Positions 45,924 through 57,980 of a stretch of DNA of 64,000 nt are shown piece after piece. The stretch is from Mytilisepta virgata. Its lineage: Eukaryota > Mollusca > Bivalvia > Mytilida > Mytilidae. The stretch lies in contig CM051516.1 of the NCBI GenBank assembly GCA_028015205.1, positions 36,098,230 to 36,162,229 on the forward strand, in the 5' to 3' direction. The notes beneath the pieces were generated by a model, which saw only the letters and a program-made list of their open reading frames with translations, ran no database searches and was not told the origin of the DNA. Position 1 is the first letter of the stretch. The number at the start of each line of letters is the position of its first letter. A program made the position numbers and the translations under genes.

Positions 45924-48900
45924 CTAATCGTCCATCATTTCTCTTCTACGACGTCTTCTCCTCTCGGCAGCCGTTTCTTCCACACCTGATGATTCTTCAT
46001 CCTTTTTGGCTCTTTCCTCACGTCTTCTCCTTCTCCTCTCTTCCAAGGATTCTGAAGCACCAGTTTCCTCCTTTTCCTCCTCACCTCCCCTTCGCCTTGG
46101 TGTTGGAGAAGCCTCTGCAGCCATTGCCTCTTCCTTTTCCTTTTTTTCCCTCTCCAATCTACGCCGCCTCCTTCTAGCCTCTAATGAATTATCTTCCTCC
46201 TCTTCCTCCTGAACAACAATTTCCACTTTCTCCTCTTTTGATTTTTCCTCAACCTTTTCTTCAGTTTTTTCCTCTGCTTTTAGAGTTTCCTCTACTTTCT
46301 CCTCCTCCTTTTTAACCTCCTCTTCTTTTTTAACAGTTTTATTCTCTTCAGACTTTTCTTCATCTTTTTCGGTATCTTTACTTTCCGCCCCAGGAGCAGC
46401 CTTCAGCATATCATCGATAGTTAAAGTTTCCTCCTTTGATTCATCTTTCTTGGATTCCTCCTCTGCAGCAGCTTTCAACTTATCATCAACAGTAATTGTT
46501 TCATCTGCAGATTCATCTTTCTTAGGTTCCTCTTCTTTCACTGCCTTCAACATATCATCAATAGTTAAAGTTTCCTCTGTTGGTTCCTCTTTCTTGGGTT
46601 CCTCCTCTTTAGCAGCCTTTAGCATATCATCGATTGTTAAAGTCTCCTCTTTAGATTCCTCTTTCTTCGGCTCCTCATCTTTTGCTGCTTTAAGCATGTC
46701 ATCAATAGTGAAAGTTTCCTCTGTCGATTCCTCCTTCTTAGGTTCTTCATCCTTTGCAGCTTTCAGCATATCATCTATTGCAAAGGTTTCCTCTATTTCT
46801 TCATCCTTCTTTGATTCCTCCTTTTTAGCTGCATTAAGCATATCATCTAAAGTAAAAGTTTCTTCATTTTCTTCCTCCTTCTTCTTACCTTCATCAACTG
46901 TTACATCAGATGATATGGTAAAAGTGGCACTTTCTTCTTTTTGTTCATTTTTACTTTCCTCTGTTTTTTTGGAAGATTCATCCTTCTTTAAAAAATTAAC
47001 ACATTTGAAAATCATTGAATAAAGGTCAGTCAACAAGTTTATTCATTATTCACATTTCTGGATGCTAGTTTATAGTAAATAAACTTTTGTAATCATTTTA
47101 TGGCTTAATTTACAACATACCTGTAATAAAATCACTGATACAAGCAAAATTTTTTAAATTATAAATTGTACTAAATTTTAAAATGTAATTTAGTTTATTG
47201 CTAAAAATGAAACATTTAAAATTCAAAATTTTCATTTTTACTACTTATATTTTATTATAAAATCACATAAATCCTGCTATACATGGTATACTGTCTGTTG
47301 TCAAAGATCTAAAATAATAAATGCATGTAAATCATAATTTATATTAGTTGAAAACATGTATACCAGAATTTAAAAATTGTTAAAGATATTGGTTGCATAA
47401 AAACTAAAATTGTAGAACATTACATCTTGCATTTATTTAGTAACAGATAGAAGTACTGTTAATTCAGTAGTGCAAAAAAGGTACACTTGATGATCTTAGT
47501 ATACTACCGATACAAAAACTACGTCACTGTTGATGAAAAGAACAAGATGAAAATCCAGAGACAGTTTAGTTAGTATCTACTGTAGTTGTTATTTAAAGGG
47601 GAGATAACTTCCATGCGACTTACTGATTCTGTTGTTTCTTCCTATAAACAAATGTACATGTAAAATCATTAACAATTATTGCTATAAATAAACACTTACA
47701 TGTATACAACTGAGTTACAGTATTTAAATGCATTTCAAATTATGAAACAAAATTTAAAAAGATTACTTAGTTAGGCAGTGAATAATATTTCTTTGATTCT
47801 TGTTTTCATTTTTAAACAAAATCATGGTATGATTTGAATTTCATTTAAACATTTTCTGTCATGTTTCCATAACATGAGAAAAATATGAATCGACTTATAC
47901 AGGGGGTGAAAACTTAGATGACTGATTTGGATCTAGGAATAAATCTTGTTTGGCCTAATACATTTTAATTTAATTCAACTAAATTATTACTATTACTGAA
48001 CATCACTTTCATAAATTTCTGTTCTGTTGAACAATCAACCAACAAAAAGTTAAAATTTATATAGAAATGAATCTCTTAAATAAATTTTGAGGGGAAAATA
48101 TTAATATTATGTACTTATGATTTAACAGAAACTAGGTATTACCTTTTTTTCTTTTTCTTCTTCAACTGTTTTTTCCTAGATAAATGTCAAAATTAGATTT
48201 GAATAAAATCTTTTAAAACTGATAGCCTTTCCTTGGTTTAATTATAGAATAATTAGAAGAAGTATGCAGATGATTTGGCTTAAAATAATTTTTGGACAAT
48301 TTATACATATTTTATACATTTATCAACATCATGGACATTTCCAGAAATGGAGCAATGAGATGTAAAAGATATGTTTTTTTAATGTGGAAAAACTAGAGGA
48401 ATTTCGGTAGATCTAATCTGCAAGAAGAAACCTGCCTTTTTCAACATACAAGAAGTTTTTTTCCCTCTCAAAACTTGTTCTGAAACTAAGGTACCTAATT
48501 CAAATTGATAGCACCACAGCAGCAATGCTTCCAAAACGGATTTATTCAAAGACCAATTTTTTCTCTACATACTGGGTAAAAATTCAAAGAAACAAAAAAT
48601 TTGAAAAATTTCATAAAATTAATAACAACATGCAGATACCATGCAGTTACCAATTTTCATCACAGTACATGTACTGCAGGACACATTCTTTTGATTCAGT
48701 CCAATCACTTAAATGTGTGTGAATTAACTCCACAAAATCTAAACAAAACTAAAGTTATACACTGTAAATTTACATGTACACGTATTTTCATATCACACTT
48801 ATAAATGCAGGCACCTTTTTCACTAAGAGTTAAAACTACTATACTAACAATGCACAAAGGAAATATGTAATTCATTAGGCCATTCAAAAGAAAAAAAAAG

Positions 48901-51900
48901 TTTCTCAAAACATTTGATGCAATTGAGCAACTTATGTCAGATGGTTCTACATGTAGTTACACAAGGGAAAAACTCAACCTTGACTTTAATTTTCTGGTAA
49001 AATTTTACATATTTTAAGAAAGAGCAAAAGATTTTACTGAACTGACAAGAAAAAAAAACTGAAAAGAAAAACACAAATGTAAACCAAAAAACACCAACAC
49101 ACAGAAATTTCAAAGAGGTGGACATGTCTTGAGAATCAACTTTTTACTTCTGATTGGCCTTATACACACTGTTTTTAGGAAAACTACTACATGTTCACAA
49201 AATATGCCAGTACTAAAAATAAATATCAAAATCAAAATACTTCAAATTGTCACCATATATCCTTCTGACAGTTGTCTGTAGATTTTTGTTTTAGAGAATC
49301 TTTAAGTTCACACCTTAAAACATACACTGTCATTTCCACATGTAATAGTTTTCAGCAGAAAACTAAATCCATTTACATGTAATGGAAAAAATATTTTGTC
49401 ATAATTGTTTACAAATAATGCTTTCACAGTGATTCACATGACGAGGAAACAAAAGTATTTAATCAAACTGAAATAAAAATCAAGGATCACACTGGAATTG
49501 TTTTCTCTAGTTCACACAAGAAATGTCTCTTAGGAAAAAGTCATCTTATATAAAAGGTAACCAGCATATAAAGACTTTCTTTTATAAATAAACTGCCAGC
49601 TTTTTCTACTGTCAAAAACTCTTGGTTTTTTTTTATCAGATGACTATGACCATTAAAATCAGAATAACATGCCATGAGAAATAATAACACCATGCAGGAA
49701 AACACTCCTGTAAACCTTGTCCTCAGATTTCGCTTCGCCTTTAATTTCATCTACTTTTCCTTCTTTGGATTTTTCTTCTTGCTTTTCATCTGCTTTTTCT
49801 TCTTGCTTTTCATCTGCTTTTTCTTCTTCCTTTTCAACTGTTTTTTCTACTCCTTCCTTCTCATCTTCTTTATCTTTTTCATTCCCATCCTTTTTATCTT
49901 CCTTTGCTTCTTCTTTGGTATCTTTTTCATCTTCCTTCTCTTCTTTTACTTTCTCATTTTCATCTTTACTTTCTTCTTCTTCTTTATTCTTTTCATTTTC
50001 TTTGTCTTCTTTATCCTTTACTTCATCCTTCTGAGCAACATCTTCAATACGTTCTGTCTTCTCCTAATTATTATTATTAACACCTTTATTTATTTCATTT
50101 TCTTTAGTTACAAATGTATTATTATTGAGAACTTTTTTCTGCAAAATGGCAATTTCTTAAAGTGTTACTTCTTCTTGCTAAACTTTTTTACATACTTATG
50201 TACTATGCGGTAGATTTTACAAATTTATATTTCAGACTAATCTCTAAATTACATCAATTTAATAAGAAACAATAAAAAACCCCTCCAAAAAAAACATTGC
50301 ATGTATTGATATACATTCTATTTCTTGGTATACTTTACCCATTAGTAGCAAGAAAAGAATAACTTCTCTGAACCAATTAGTGTACAAATTTCCATTCAAA
50401 TATTGAAATAAAGAATCTTTATCCCTGAATTACCAATAAACCTTCATTTGCATTCATAGAAGTAGCATGTCAAAGTTTATATTAAGACACAGCATGCAAA
50501 TTTTTGAATGATGTTAAAAATCAGCTACTAAATAATTATGGACAATTACGTTAGAAAAATTAGGTGTCTGAAATGGAACACACCAAATATGATCAAAGGT
50601 ATGCTTGGCTTTTAAGGCCACCTGAAATAATTTCTCTGGTTCTCAGACTGGTTTTGAAAATGGCAAAGTAGGCAGTGAATTTATCTTTTTAGTTTATTTC
50701 CTGTTAAAAGGCAAGGGATTTCCACTTTAGGTGTTTATTTTGGCAGCATACAAATCCCATTTGAATCCATTCACTCCTATGACATTTGGCATGAACAAAT
50801 AAGCTGTTCCATGGTAATTGTAGACTGGACAGGTAGTATTATCCATGTAATGATGTTTTGAGCGAACATTCACTGTCAAACTCAATAACATGACAGTTTT
50901 ACTTTCGTTCTGACTTGATCAATGTTACACAATGCTCGAAAATTAAATCTGGCTTGGCAGATGCTTTAAAAGTACTTTTGATGCCAAACTTCAAAGTCTT
51001 TTTTCGAAAAAAATGGTGGAGATTTTTTCTATAAATCAAATAAACTCATTCCATCTGCAATTTTTTCAAGAAGCAGGGGTGTCTGAGAACCAGATACTTA
51101 AGTTTATTTTGCCTAAATATACTCTACTTGGATTTACTGTACTGACATACATGTACAATATTCTCCTGACAGACATTTTAAACTTAATATGTAATAAACT
51201 AATCTATATTAGTAATAAATTGTTAAAAGATTTGGATTAATACTAAAGACCATTCTATTTAAATCTACATCCAAGAGGGGAACAATATTGTCCACAATTC
51301 TTTTAGCGATAGGAGGTGTGGTTAAACAATTCTTTTTTCCATAGGAGAGGTGATCTAAAATTACTGGTATTCACTCCTGGTATATGTAGATTTAATTGAA
51401 ATAGCCCTAAAACAAACAATCATAACGAATATCCAATGTAATAACTATACATGTCACAACCTAACAAATATCCAATGCAGAGGTGTTTACCCCTTTCTGG
51501 TGTTTTCAGTAATGTTTATATTTTTGTCAGTAATAAGGGCCCTTTGTCAGTAATCTCAAATTTCAGCATGAAAAATACCATAAAGACCCGCCATCAATGC
51601 ATTTTATACTGTGTTAAGCCTAGAAACAATATGAGTTTTCATCATCAATCTCATTAAATCTCATTAAAACGCTTTTCAAAACTGGAAAAATCAAGAGCAA
51701 TTACAAAGCATTTACATGACCAGGTATACATGATAAAAAAAATTTTGGTACAAAACCGGTAAATCCCTAATCCGTATTCGAAACCTAAAATTAAGGTTTT
51801 TATAATCTGTTTGGTTAATAGGAAATTTTGCTTTTATGATGAAGTAATAACAGACACAACAAAATTAAAGGATATTGTTTCATATCAAGCAGTTATCTAA

Positions 51901-54900
51901 AATAGATAATTCTTAGGTAAAAACAATAAATTTTTTCAACAATGATAGTTCATGTTTCTTAAAAGGCAAATTATATGTATTTTCTTTTGTCTTAATAAAA
52001 TACATTAACAATAAAATCACAACTTTGTATTTTTATGAACATAAAAACACCATGCTCATGCCATGTTACCATGGATACCTCATCTTTCTTTTCTTCTTCG
52101 TCGTCCTGTTGTAAATTAAAATCAAAATTTTGTGAACAATTCTTCTACAAGAAAGTTAGAATGTGAGAGACATGTGCCTGAATCAGTCAAACAACATACT
52201 ATGTAACCTCAGACAATCAAAGTAAAATACAAGAATTTGAGACAGCAAACAAGAATTTTCCTTCACCACTGCTTGGTGCCACACCCTACCATACATTGTC
52301 AAACTAATAATCAGAATTTTTCCATGGAAAATCTTGTTAAAATTAGACATCTTTTTAAAGACACTTCAAAGAACATGAATTCCAAGGAACCTTAGTTACT
52401 CCAATTTCCATATATATGGGTAAAAGTACAGGAGCTGCCAAAAACTGGAAATTAGGAAGAATCCAATATTTTATATAGGAATATATGGATACTAAAATGG
52501 TCAAAATCCGGAAATCTGGCAAATTCCGGAAAACTTTCAGGCATACATATATACAATGTAACACCAACTGCTTTAGCTGGTCCCTTGAGTTTTTGGGCAA
52601 CCAAACACCTACTGTGTTAGAATGCACAAAACAAATGGTGAGTTAGCTCCCTTTCATTTTTCTTTTTTTTTTCCCCTATTCTTACCCCTGTTACTGTTAC
52701 AGTAGCTTCTGATGTTTTCTTCGGAGGGGCCATCTTTAAAAATTCATATAACAAGTTATCCTCCAAATTTATTTCAAAATCTTCATAATCCTGCAAAAAA
52801 CAATATAAACTAAATATAAACCATTTCTTCATTCGAAATATTACAATAAACAAGTCATTCAACATATTTATGTTTTGTGTAAAAAGTTTGCATAAGTCAT
52901 GTATTATGCATTTTATATATTCAATACAAATTATGTGGAATTATGTAATTACAATTGACTATATTGTATAAATGTCTTTTTGTATCTGTACTCTGTCATT
53001 TATTGATGTGCCATATATTCATGTACATGTAAGTATTATATTTTCTTAGTTCGATATTAAAATATATCTTCTTCTCTATTTTGCCTACTTCAAATCACAT
53101 GCTAGCTAATACATGTAAAATTAGCACCTAGTATCTGAATTCCATACCTTCTGGTCATTTTTTGCAGTTCTAGCAAGCAAAATTCTCAAGGTTCAGGATT
53201 ACTTCAATTATGGGAGTCAACCTTATTTTGAAATAGTAATCTGGGACTCAGCAAAATGAAATCATACCCTTGGTCACCTTGTTGGTAATCATAATGTATT
53301 GACTTTTATATCTTGTTTTAAACATCAGAGTGTCAGGGTAAATACCCATAAAACTGGTTTAACCCCAAAGCTGCTCGATGTTGCATCAAGTCGGACTATC
53401 ATGACTCTGTTGACTTGTGTTTATGTCATTTATGTTTGTGTTCTGTGATCTTTTTTTGTCTGGGGTTATGTCTGTTTGGTAGCATTGTTATGTCATTGTT
53501 GACCTTTTCTGTTATCTATTTTGTTGTTTATGTACGATACTGGTGTTATTCTGAAGTTTATTTTCTGATTTTTTATCATAAATTTAAGGTCACAATTACA
53601 CTCTTTCTACCTATTTGGGACCAAGTTTACTTTGTAATTCTACATGTTTTTCATTAGTTGTTGTTTAGCAAAGAATTTCAACAACGAAAAAACCCACCAA
53701 ATAAACATTCTACATGTACCTGTATACTAAATATAGCAATGTTACTGTATTTAAGAGTTATATGGCTTATCGATCTAAGACACACAACTCTTATTAGCAC
53801 CTAATCAAGTTTAAGCTAAAGAACGTATCTCAAATTCACAGGTAGACCATCAGCAAGGTATACATTGTATCCTTCATCAAGGCAAAAAAATTTCCTGCTA
53901 TGCATTTGTTTGAATTTTTTCAAAGAAGCCAAAACTAAACATTTGTTAACAACTTCTATATCAACATACCCCACAATATTCATCATCGTTAAAAACCTGT
54001 GGTGGTAATGGCACTGATGATCCCTCTCGGACTGTACTGTTGGCTCTCATGAACTTTTTCTCCTCCTCATTGGTCGGACATGATATGTCTATGTTTTCAA
54101 AATCAATTTTAAAACTTTCTAATGTAGACTCAATGTGCTGTTGCTGCTTCTTGATCTGAAAGTTAAAATACATGTTTATATATATACTCTCAGTTGGCAG
54201 GGGGACTTCTGAAAGTATCTCATGCACCACTGTTATTCATGTAGTACATTAAGGTGTAAATAGGAATATGGGTTAGAGAATAATGACTCAGGGCTCATCC
54301 TGCTTCAGGATGACAGGGAGAAGTCAATTGTCTCTCTGAAGCTGACAAGGAGAAGTAATGAGACAACAGGCAGAAGTCATTACACGTTGTTCCAAAGCAC
54401 CAATCAGCAATATGATTATGTTTTTTTTAATAGCTAGTCTTATTTTAATGTTTTTAATGTTTTTTTTAAGAAATACTGATTCATTCCCTGATTTACAATT
54501 CAAATGGGTAAAGGCAAACTAAACTTGTATGTCTTTTAAGCCAGTGGACAAAATGTATACAACAGAGTCAACATAAAGACTTCTTAAGTTCATTAAACCT
54601 AATCATTACTTTCTTCACAGTATCTTTCTCATTGTTTTTTCTCATTATCACTATGGTTTGAATTTACCCATATTTTTCTTATTGGAATATTTCCCTTTGT
54701 TATTGATAAAAAAAAATTATGGCATGGATTTTATTTTCACAATACACGTCATGAGTTTCCCTTAAATAACAGCTGTCATACATAGTCAACTCAAACTTCG
54801 CTTTTGACACGAGTTCAGGCGACTGAACAATTTTGAGAGTGACTTCAACTTCGCTTTTTAACGAGAGTTTGGGCAAAGTGAAACACTACAAGGCGCCTTC

Positions 54901-57900
54901 TTCGCAAAAAAATATTTCGCACTAATGCAGCAGATTTTTTCAATACAGATTAACAAATTTTGTGGCCAGATATATCGCCAATTATAAAATTTTGTTTAGC
55001 GATGGAACAAAAGTATGAACATTTTTATGGCTGTTTTAATTTACTTCAAACCGTAACCACCCCTTTGAAGTACTAATCAGTTCCAATCAAAAAAATATTT
55101 ATTGTGTAATTATGTAACCATGTACGATTTTTCTGTGTAATGAAATTAATTTGCTTTTCATACAACTTTCAAAACCTATTATTTTTCTTCCAAATAACTA
55201 AGAAGTGTAGTGAGTGAGTTCACAGGGGCCCCGACTTATGGATATTTATTTTTTTCTTATTTCATGAGTACTTTTAATAAGTATTTACCATTATGAATAT
55301 TCTGCATTTATTATCAATGTGCTATATACTATCCTCATCATTATACTAAAAGATCCTTAAGGGATATAAGCTGCCATCTTGGATTGCCTACTTCAGCCAC
55401 GATTAAAAATTAATTAAAAATACTTCCATGTGACAATTTATTTCATATCTGCCTGCAATCTCCTCCAAAGTGAATGATCTTCAAAATCCAATCATCATTC
55501 GAACTACACTATTCAGGGTTCTCACTAAGAATTTTACATGATGAGTCCTGGGACTCATCATTTTTCAGAATGGTGAGTCCCAGGACTCATCGCCACTTTT
55601 TTAACGTCTATTTCTGCATCATTTTTGACCATGGTAGGCCTATAGTACTATTGTTAAAGTTTCATTAAAATCGTGTGCTGCCTTAAAATACTGATGAATT
55701 TAAAAAAAAAAAACAAAAAACAAAACAAAAAAATTGAATATATGCAGTGGTGCTCCAAACTTGGGAAGATGTTTTCTGCTACAGATACATGTACGAGCAA
55801 AATTCTTTGCACCTTTTGACACAACTTATTATTATTGCCATTTTATTTTTTAATATTTATTTATCTATAATGTTTACTATTATTTTTTCTCAAACATACT
55901 CTTAAAATCCTCCCATTGACCTTGTTTGAACACCTTAATAATCAATATTGACAAAATTTCCATTTGTGCATAGATAAGTCAAAATCCATTAAATTTATTT
56001 TTAAATGAAGTCTACATATTGTTACCTGTCAGTAAAAAACACTGTGGCCAATGAAAAATCATGAGTATTCCGATTGCTGCCATTTTCTAGCTTACTTTTT
56101 GTCATTTCCCTCCCCTTCCCCTTTGATCTCCAAGAAAACAAAAAATTGCGGCTCGAGATTTTCTATGAAAATAACAGTCTTCGGACGCAGCTGATAAGAG
56201 TTTGAAGGATAATGGGTCCAGTCCAAATTTAGCGCGTCCAGGACGCATGTACGCGCCTTAGCGAGAACCCTGACTATTGCCTGTCAAAAGGAAGCAACTC
56301 TGACTCTCATTGACTAATATACGACCATATACAGTAACGTTGCTTTCGACCCAAAATATGCGAACTTTTTAATTCTTCTTTAGGTACAGAAAACCATCAA
56401 CATTTTCAAGATTACTTTCCGGCGCATGCCTGATTGAGGTTGCTTTTAAGTTAGTTTCAATTTTTCTTTTATTTATTAAACTTTACAATTTTTATTGAAC
56501 TTTTATTTTTACATTTTTTATTTTATTTTTTTTAAATTAAGATAAAAACAATAGGCACATTTAGTTTAAGTGAGGAAATGTTTTAAGGAGTACTTCATGG
56601 GTAAGTGCTTCCTTAAAGTTGTCTGTAGAAGTTATGTTTGAAATTTCAGGTGATAATTTATTCCAATCTTTGATTGTTTGGCTGAAGAATGAGAATTTAA
56701 AACTTTGTTGCATTGGAGTTGTCTATATGTTAGTTGATGAGTAGATCTGGTTTTAGACTGGCTTTTTATGAGAATATCCTGAGATGGTATTGCAATTTCG
56801 CTATTTATTACTTTGTGGAACATTTGTAGTCTGGTTTTAAGCCTTCGTTCTTGTAGGGTTTGCCAGCTTAGGTTTTGAAGCATATCAGATACACTGCTGG
56901 TGTTGTGAAATCTGTTGCAAGTATATCGTGCAGCTCTTCTTTGCACTTGTTCCAGTCTATATATTTTCTGATGTGTGTGGATCCTAAGCTGTACAGCAGT
57001 ATTCCAGTTTTGGTCTTACTATTGTTTGATATGCTCTTTCCTTTACTAATTTTGAACTAATTTGTAGATTACGTCTGACGAATGATAAAGATTGATTTGC
57101 TTTTGCTGCTGTTTGTTGTATATGTTTATTCCATTTGAGATCTGAAGAGATTGTAATGCCTAGATATTTAGCTGATTGTACTTGTTCTAGGATATGACCG
57201 TGCATGTTGTAATAAAAGTGTATTTGTTTTTTCTTTGTTGAGACTCTTAAGATGTTACATTTGTCAGGATGAAATGACATGAGCCAGTCTTGTTCCCATT
57301 TTATAGCTGCTTCTATGTCTTCTTGAAGCTTAAGACAATCGTTTTGGCAGTTCACTTGTTGAGTTAAAGAGTTTATTGCCACATGTTGGTAATAAAATGA
57401 TGATTAGATTTTGAAGATCATTCATTTTGGAGGAGATTGAGGGCTGATATGAAATAAATTGTCACATGGAAGTATTTTTAATTGATTTAAACAGTGGCAA
57501 GGGTAGGCATTCCAAGATGGCGGCTCATATCCCTTTAGGATTTTTTAGTATAATACGTGGATAGTGTATAGCACATTGATAAGTGAAAATTCATTGTTAT
57601 AGTAAATATTTCTTAAAAGTACTCATTAAATAAGACCACAGCCCCAGAAAACAAAAAACAAAACAAATAAATATCCAGAAGATGGGCCCCTGTGATTAAG
57701 ACAACTACCTGCATCAGTTTTATTGACAATATTGTTGATAGTGAATTTTATAATTACAAAGAGCAAGTCAAATGACCTAAGCTTCTGGTTACGAATATAT
57801 TAGTGATGAATTTGTAATTTTTTCACAACCTCCATCAAACTGAAATACTTTTTATGTTTAAGGTATTATGTTTACATTTCTTGTTAGTGGGTGGGGCACT

Positions 57901-57980
57901 CAACTGTCAAAAATGTAAACACTAGTTCAGCTCACCTTTGAATTGCCTGTAACAGAGGAAACATAGACTTTGATCACCAT
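45924..57980 (-). CDS. SH3BGR: SH3BGR-like protein with long Glu-rich repeat tail
   Basis: Eight coding exons join in phase 0 throughout: 57980-57936, 54155-53970, 52790-52686, 52105-52079, 50063-49716, 48175-48143, 47641-47624 and 46985-45924, totalling 1824 nt (607 residues plus stop). Residues 1 to about 100 are an SH3BGR domain: MVIKVYVSSVTGNSK, KIDFENIDISCPTNEEEKKF, the proline motif VPLPPQVFNDDEYCG and DYEDFEINLEDNLLYEFLKM. In vertebrates this thioredoxin-like fold lacks the redox CxxC, has a proline-rich SH3-binding motif and a short Glu-rich tail; molecular function is poorly defined. Here the tail is about 490 residues of Glu, Lys and Asp, with seven 24-residue repeats and three Arg clusters (about RRRRRR) near the end. 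The tail's length and repeats are unusual against the vertebrate proteins. Intron 1 carries nested transposons. Confidence 0.9.
46356..46859 (-). repeat. Coding repeat: seven 24-residue TIDDMLKAAK units
   Basis: In the last exon of the SH3BGR-like gene, seven consecutive units of exactly 24 residues (72 bp) share the pattern TxTIDDMLKAAK, then E/D-E-E-P/S-K-K-E/D-E-S and a two-residue EE link. Units 1 and 7 are the most divergent. The hydrophobic IxxMLKAA face in an acidic-basic background suggests short amphipathic helices, perhaps a repeated binding motif. Confidence 0.92.
53370..53550 (+). repeat. Dispersed repeat, partner of 6940-7140
   Basis: This segment contains TTTATGTTTGTGTTCTGTGA, GTTATGTCTGTTTGGTAGCA and TGTCATTGTTGACC. 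It matches the reverse complement of 6940-7140. It lies in SH3BGR-like intron 2. Confidence 0.55.
55514..56272. mobile_element. CAGGGTTCTC-ended element nested in the inverted-repeat element
   Basis: The left end CAGGGTTCTCACTAAGAATT and the inverted right end CAGGGTTCTCGCTAAGGCGC match closely. ACTATT flanks both sides (55508-55513 and 56273-56278), an apparent target duplication. Near the left end is a local hairpin of GATGAGTCC and GGACTCATC copies. No transposase ORF; the ends are hAT-like. Confidence 0.75.
56520..57385 (-). mobile_element. Decayed LINE (non-LTR retrotransposon) reverse transcriptase fragment
   Basis: The minus strand from 57382 encodes the C-terminal part of a non-LTR reverse transcriptase: WEQDWLMSFHPDKCNILRVS, AKYLGITISSDLKWNKHI, RPKLEYCCTA, then in another frame VQRRAARYTCNRFHNTSSVS and LSWQTLQERRLKTRL. 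An in-frame TAG and a one-base frameshift near 56960-56995 separate the parts. The 5' part is absent and the 3' end is A-rich, as in a 5'-truncated LINE insert. The motif order is of the Jockey/CR1-like type; the exact clade is not decided. Confidence 0.85.

Larger units (their letters stand above)
55222..57690. mobile_element. Long inverted-repeat element with ~270-bp arms
   Basis: The left arm (about 55222-55495) is the reverse complement of the right arm (about 57405-57690). They share CAGGGGCCC at the outer ends, GGATATTTATTT, TAAAAGTACTCATxAAATAAG, AAGATGGC, GTCACATGGAAGTATTTTTA and TTTGAAGATCATTCA. Identity looks like 80-85% by eye. The interior holds a second transposon and a LINE fragment. 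CAGGGG ends suggest hAT or a foldback element. It lies in SH3BGR-like intron 1. Confidence 0.75.

Noticed and set aside
45924..47022. Plus-strand Ser-rich open frames (46006-46212, 46450-47022)
   Set aside because: They are the antisense of the Glu/Lys-rich last exon of the SH3BGR-like gene; Glu/Asp codons read backwards give Ser/Phe/Leu.
49674..50213. Plus-strand Phe/Ser-rich frames of up to 179 codons
   Set aside because: Antisense shadow of the 348-bp acidic exon (50063-49716), which has good splice sites and continuous phase on the minus strand.
53415..53657. Hydrophobic 80-codon plus-strand ORF
   Set aside because: It lies in the dispersed repeat shared with 6940-7140; composition reflects T-rich repeat DNA.
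54780..54900. Possible small inverted-repeat element around CTCAAACTTCGCTTTTGACA
   Set aside because: Only short loosely similar direct copies were found; no ends or target duplication.
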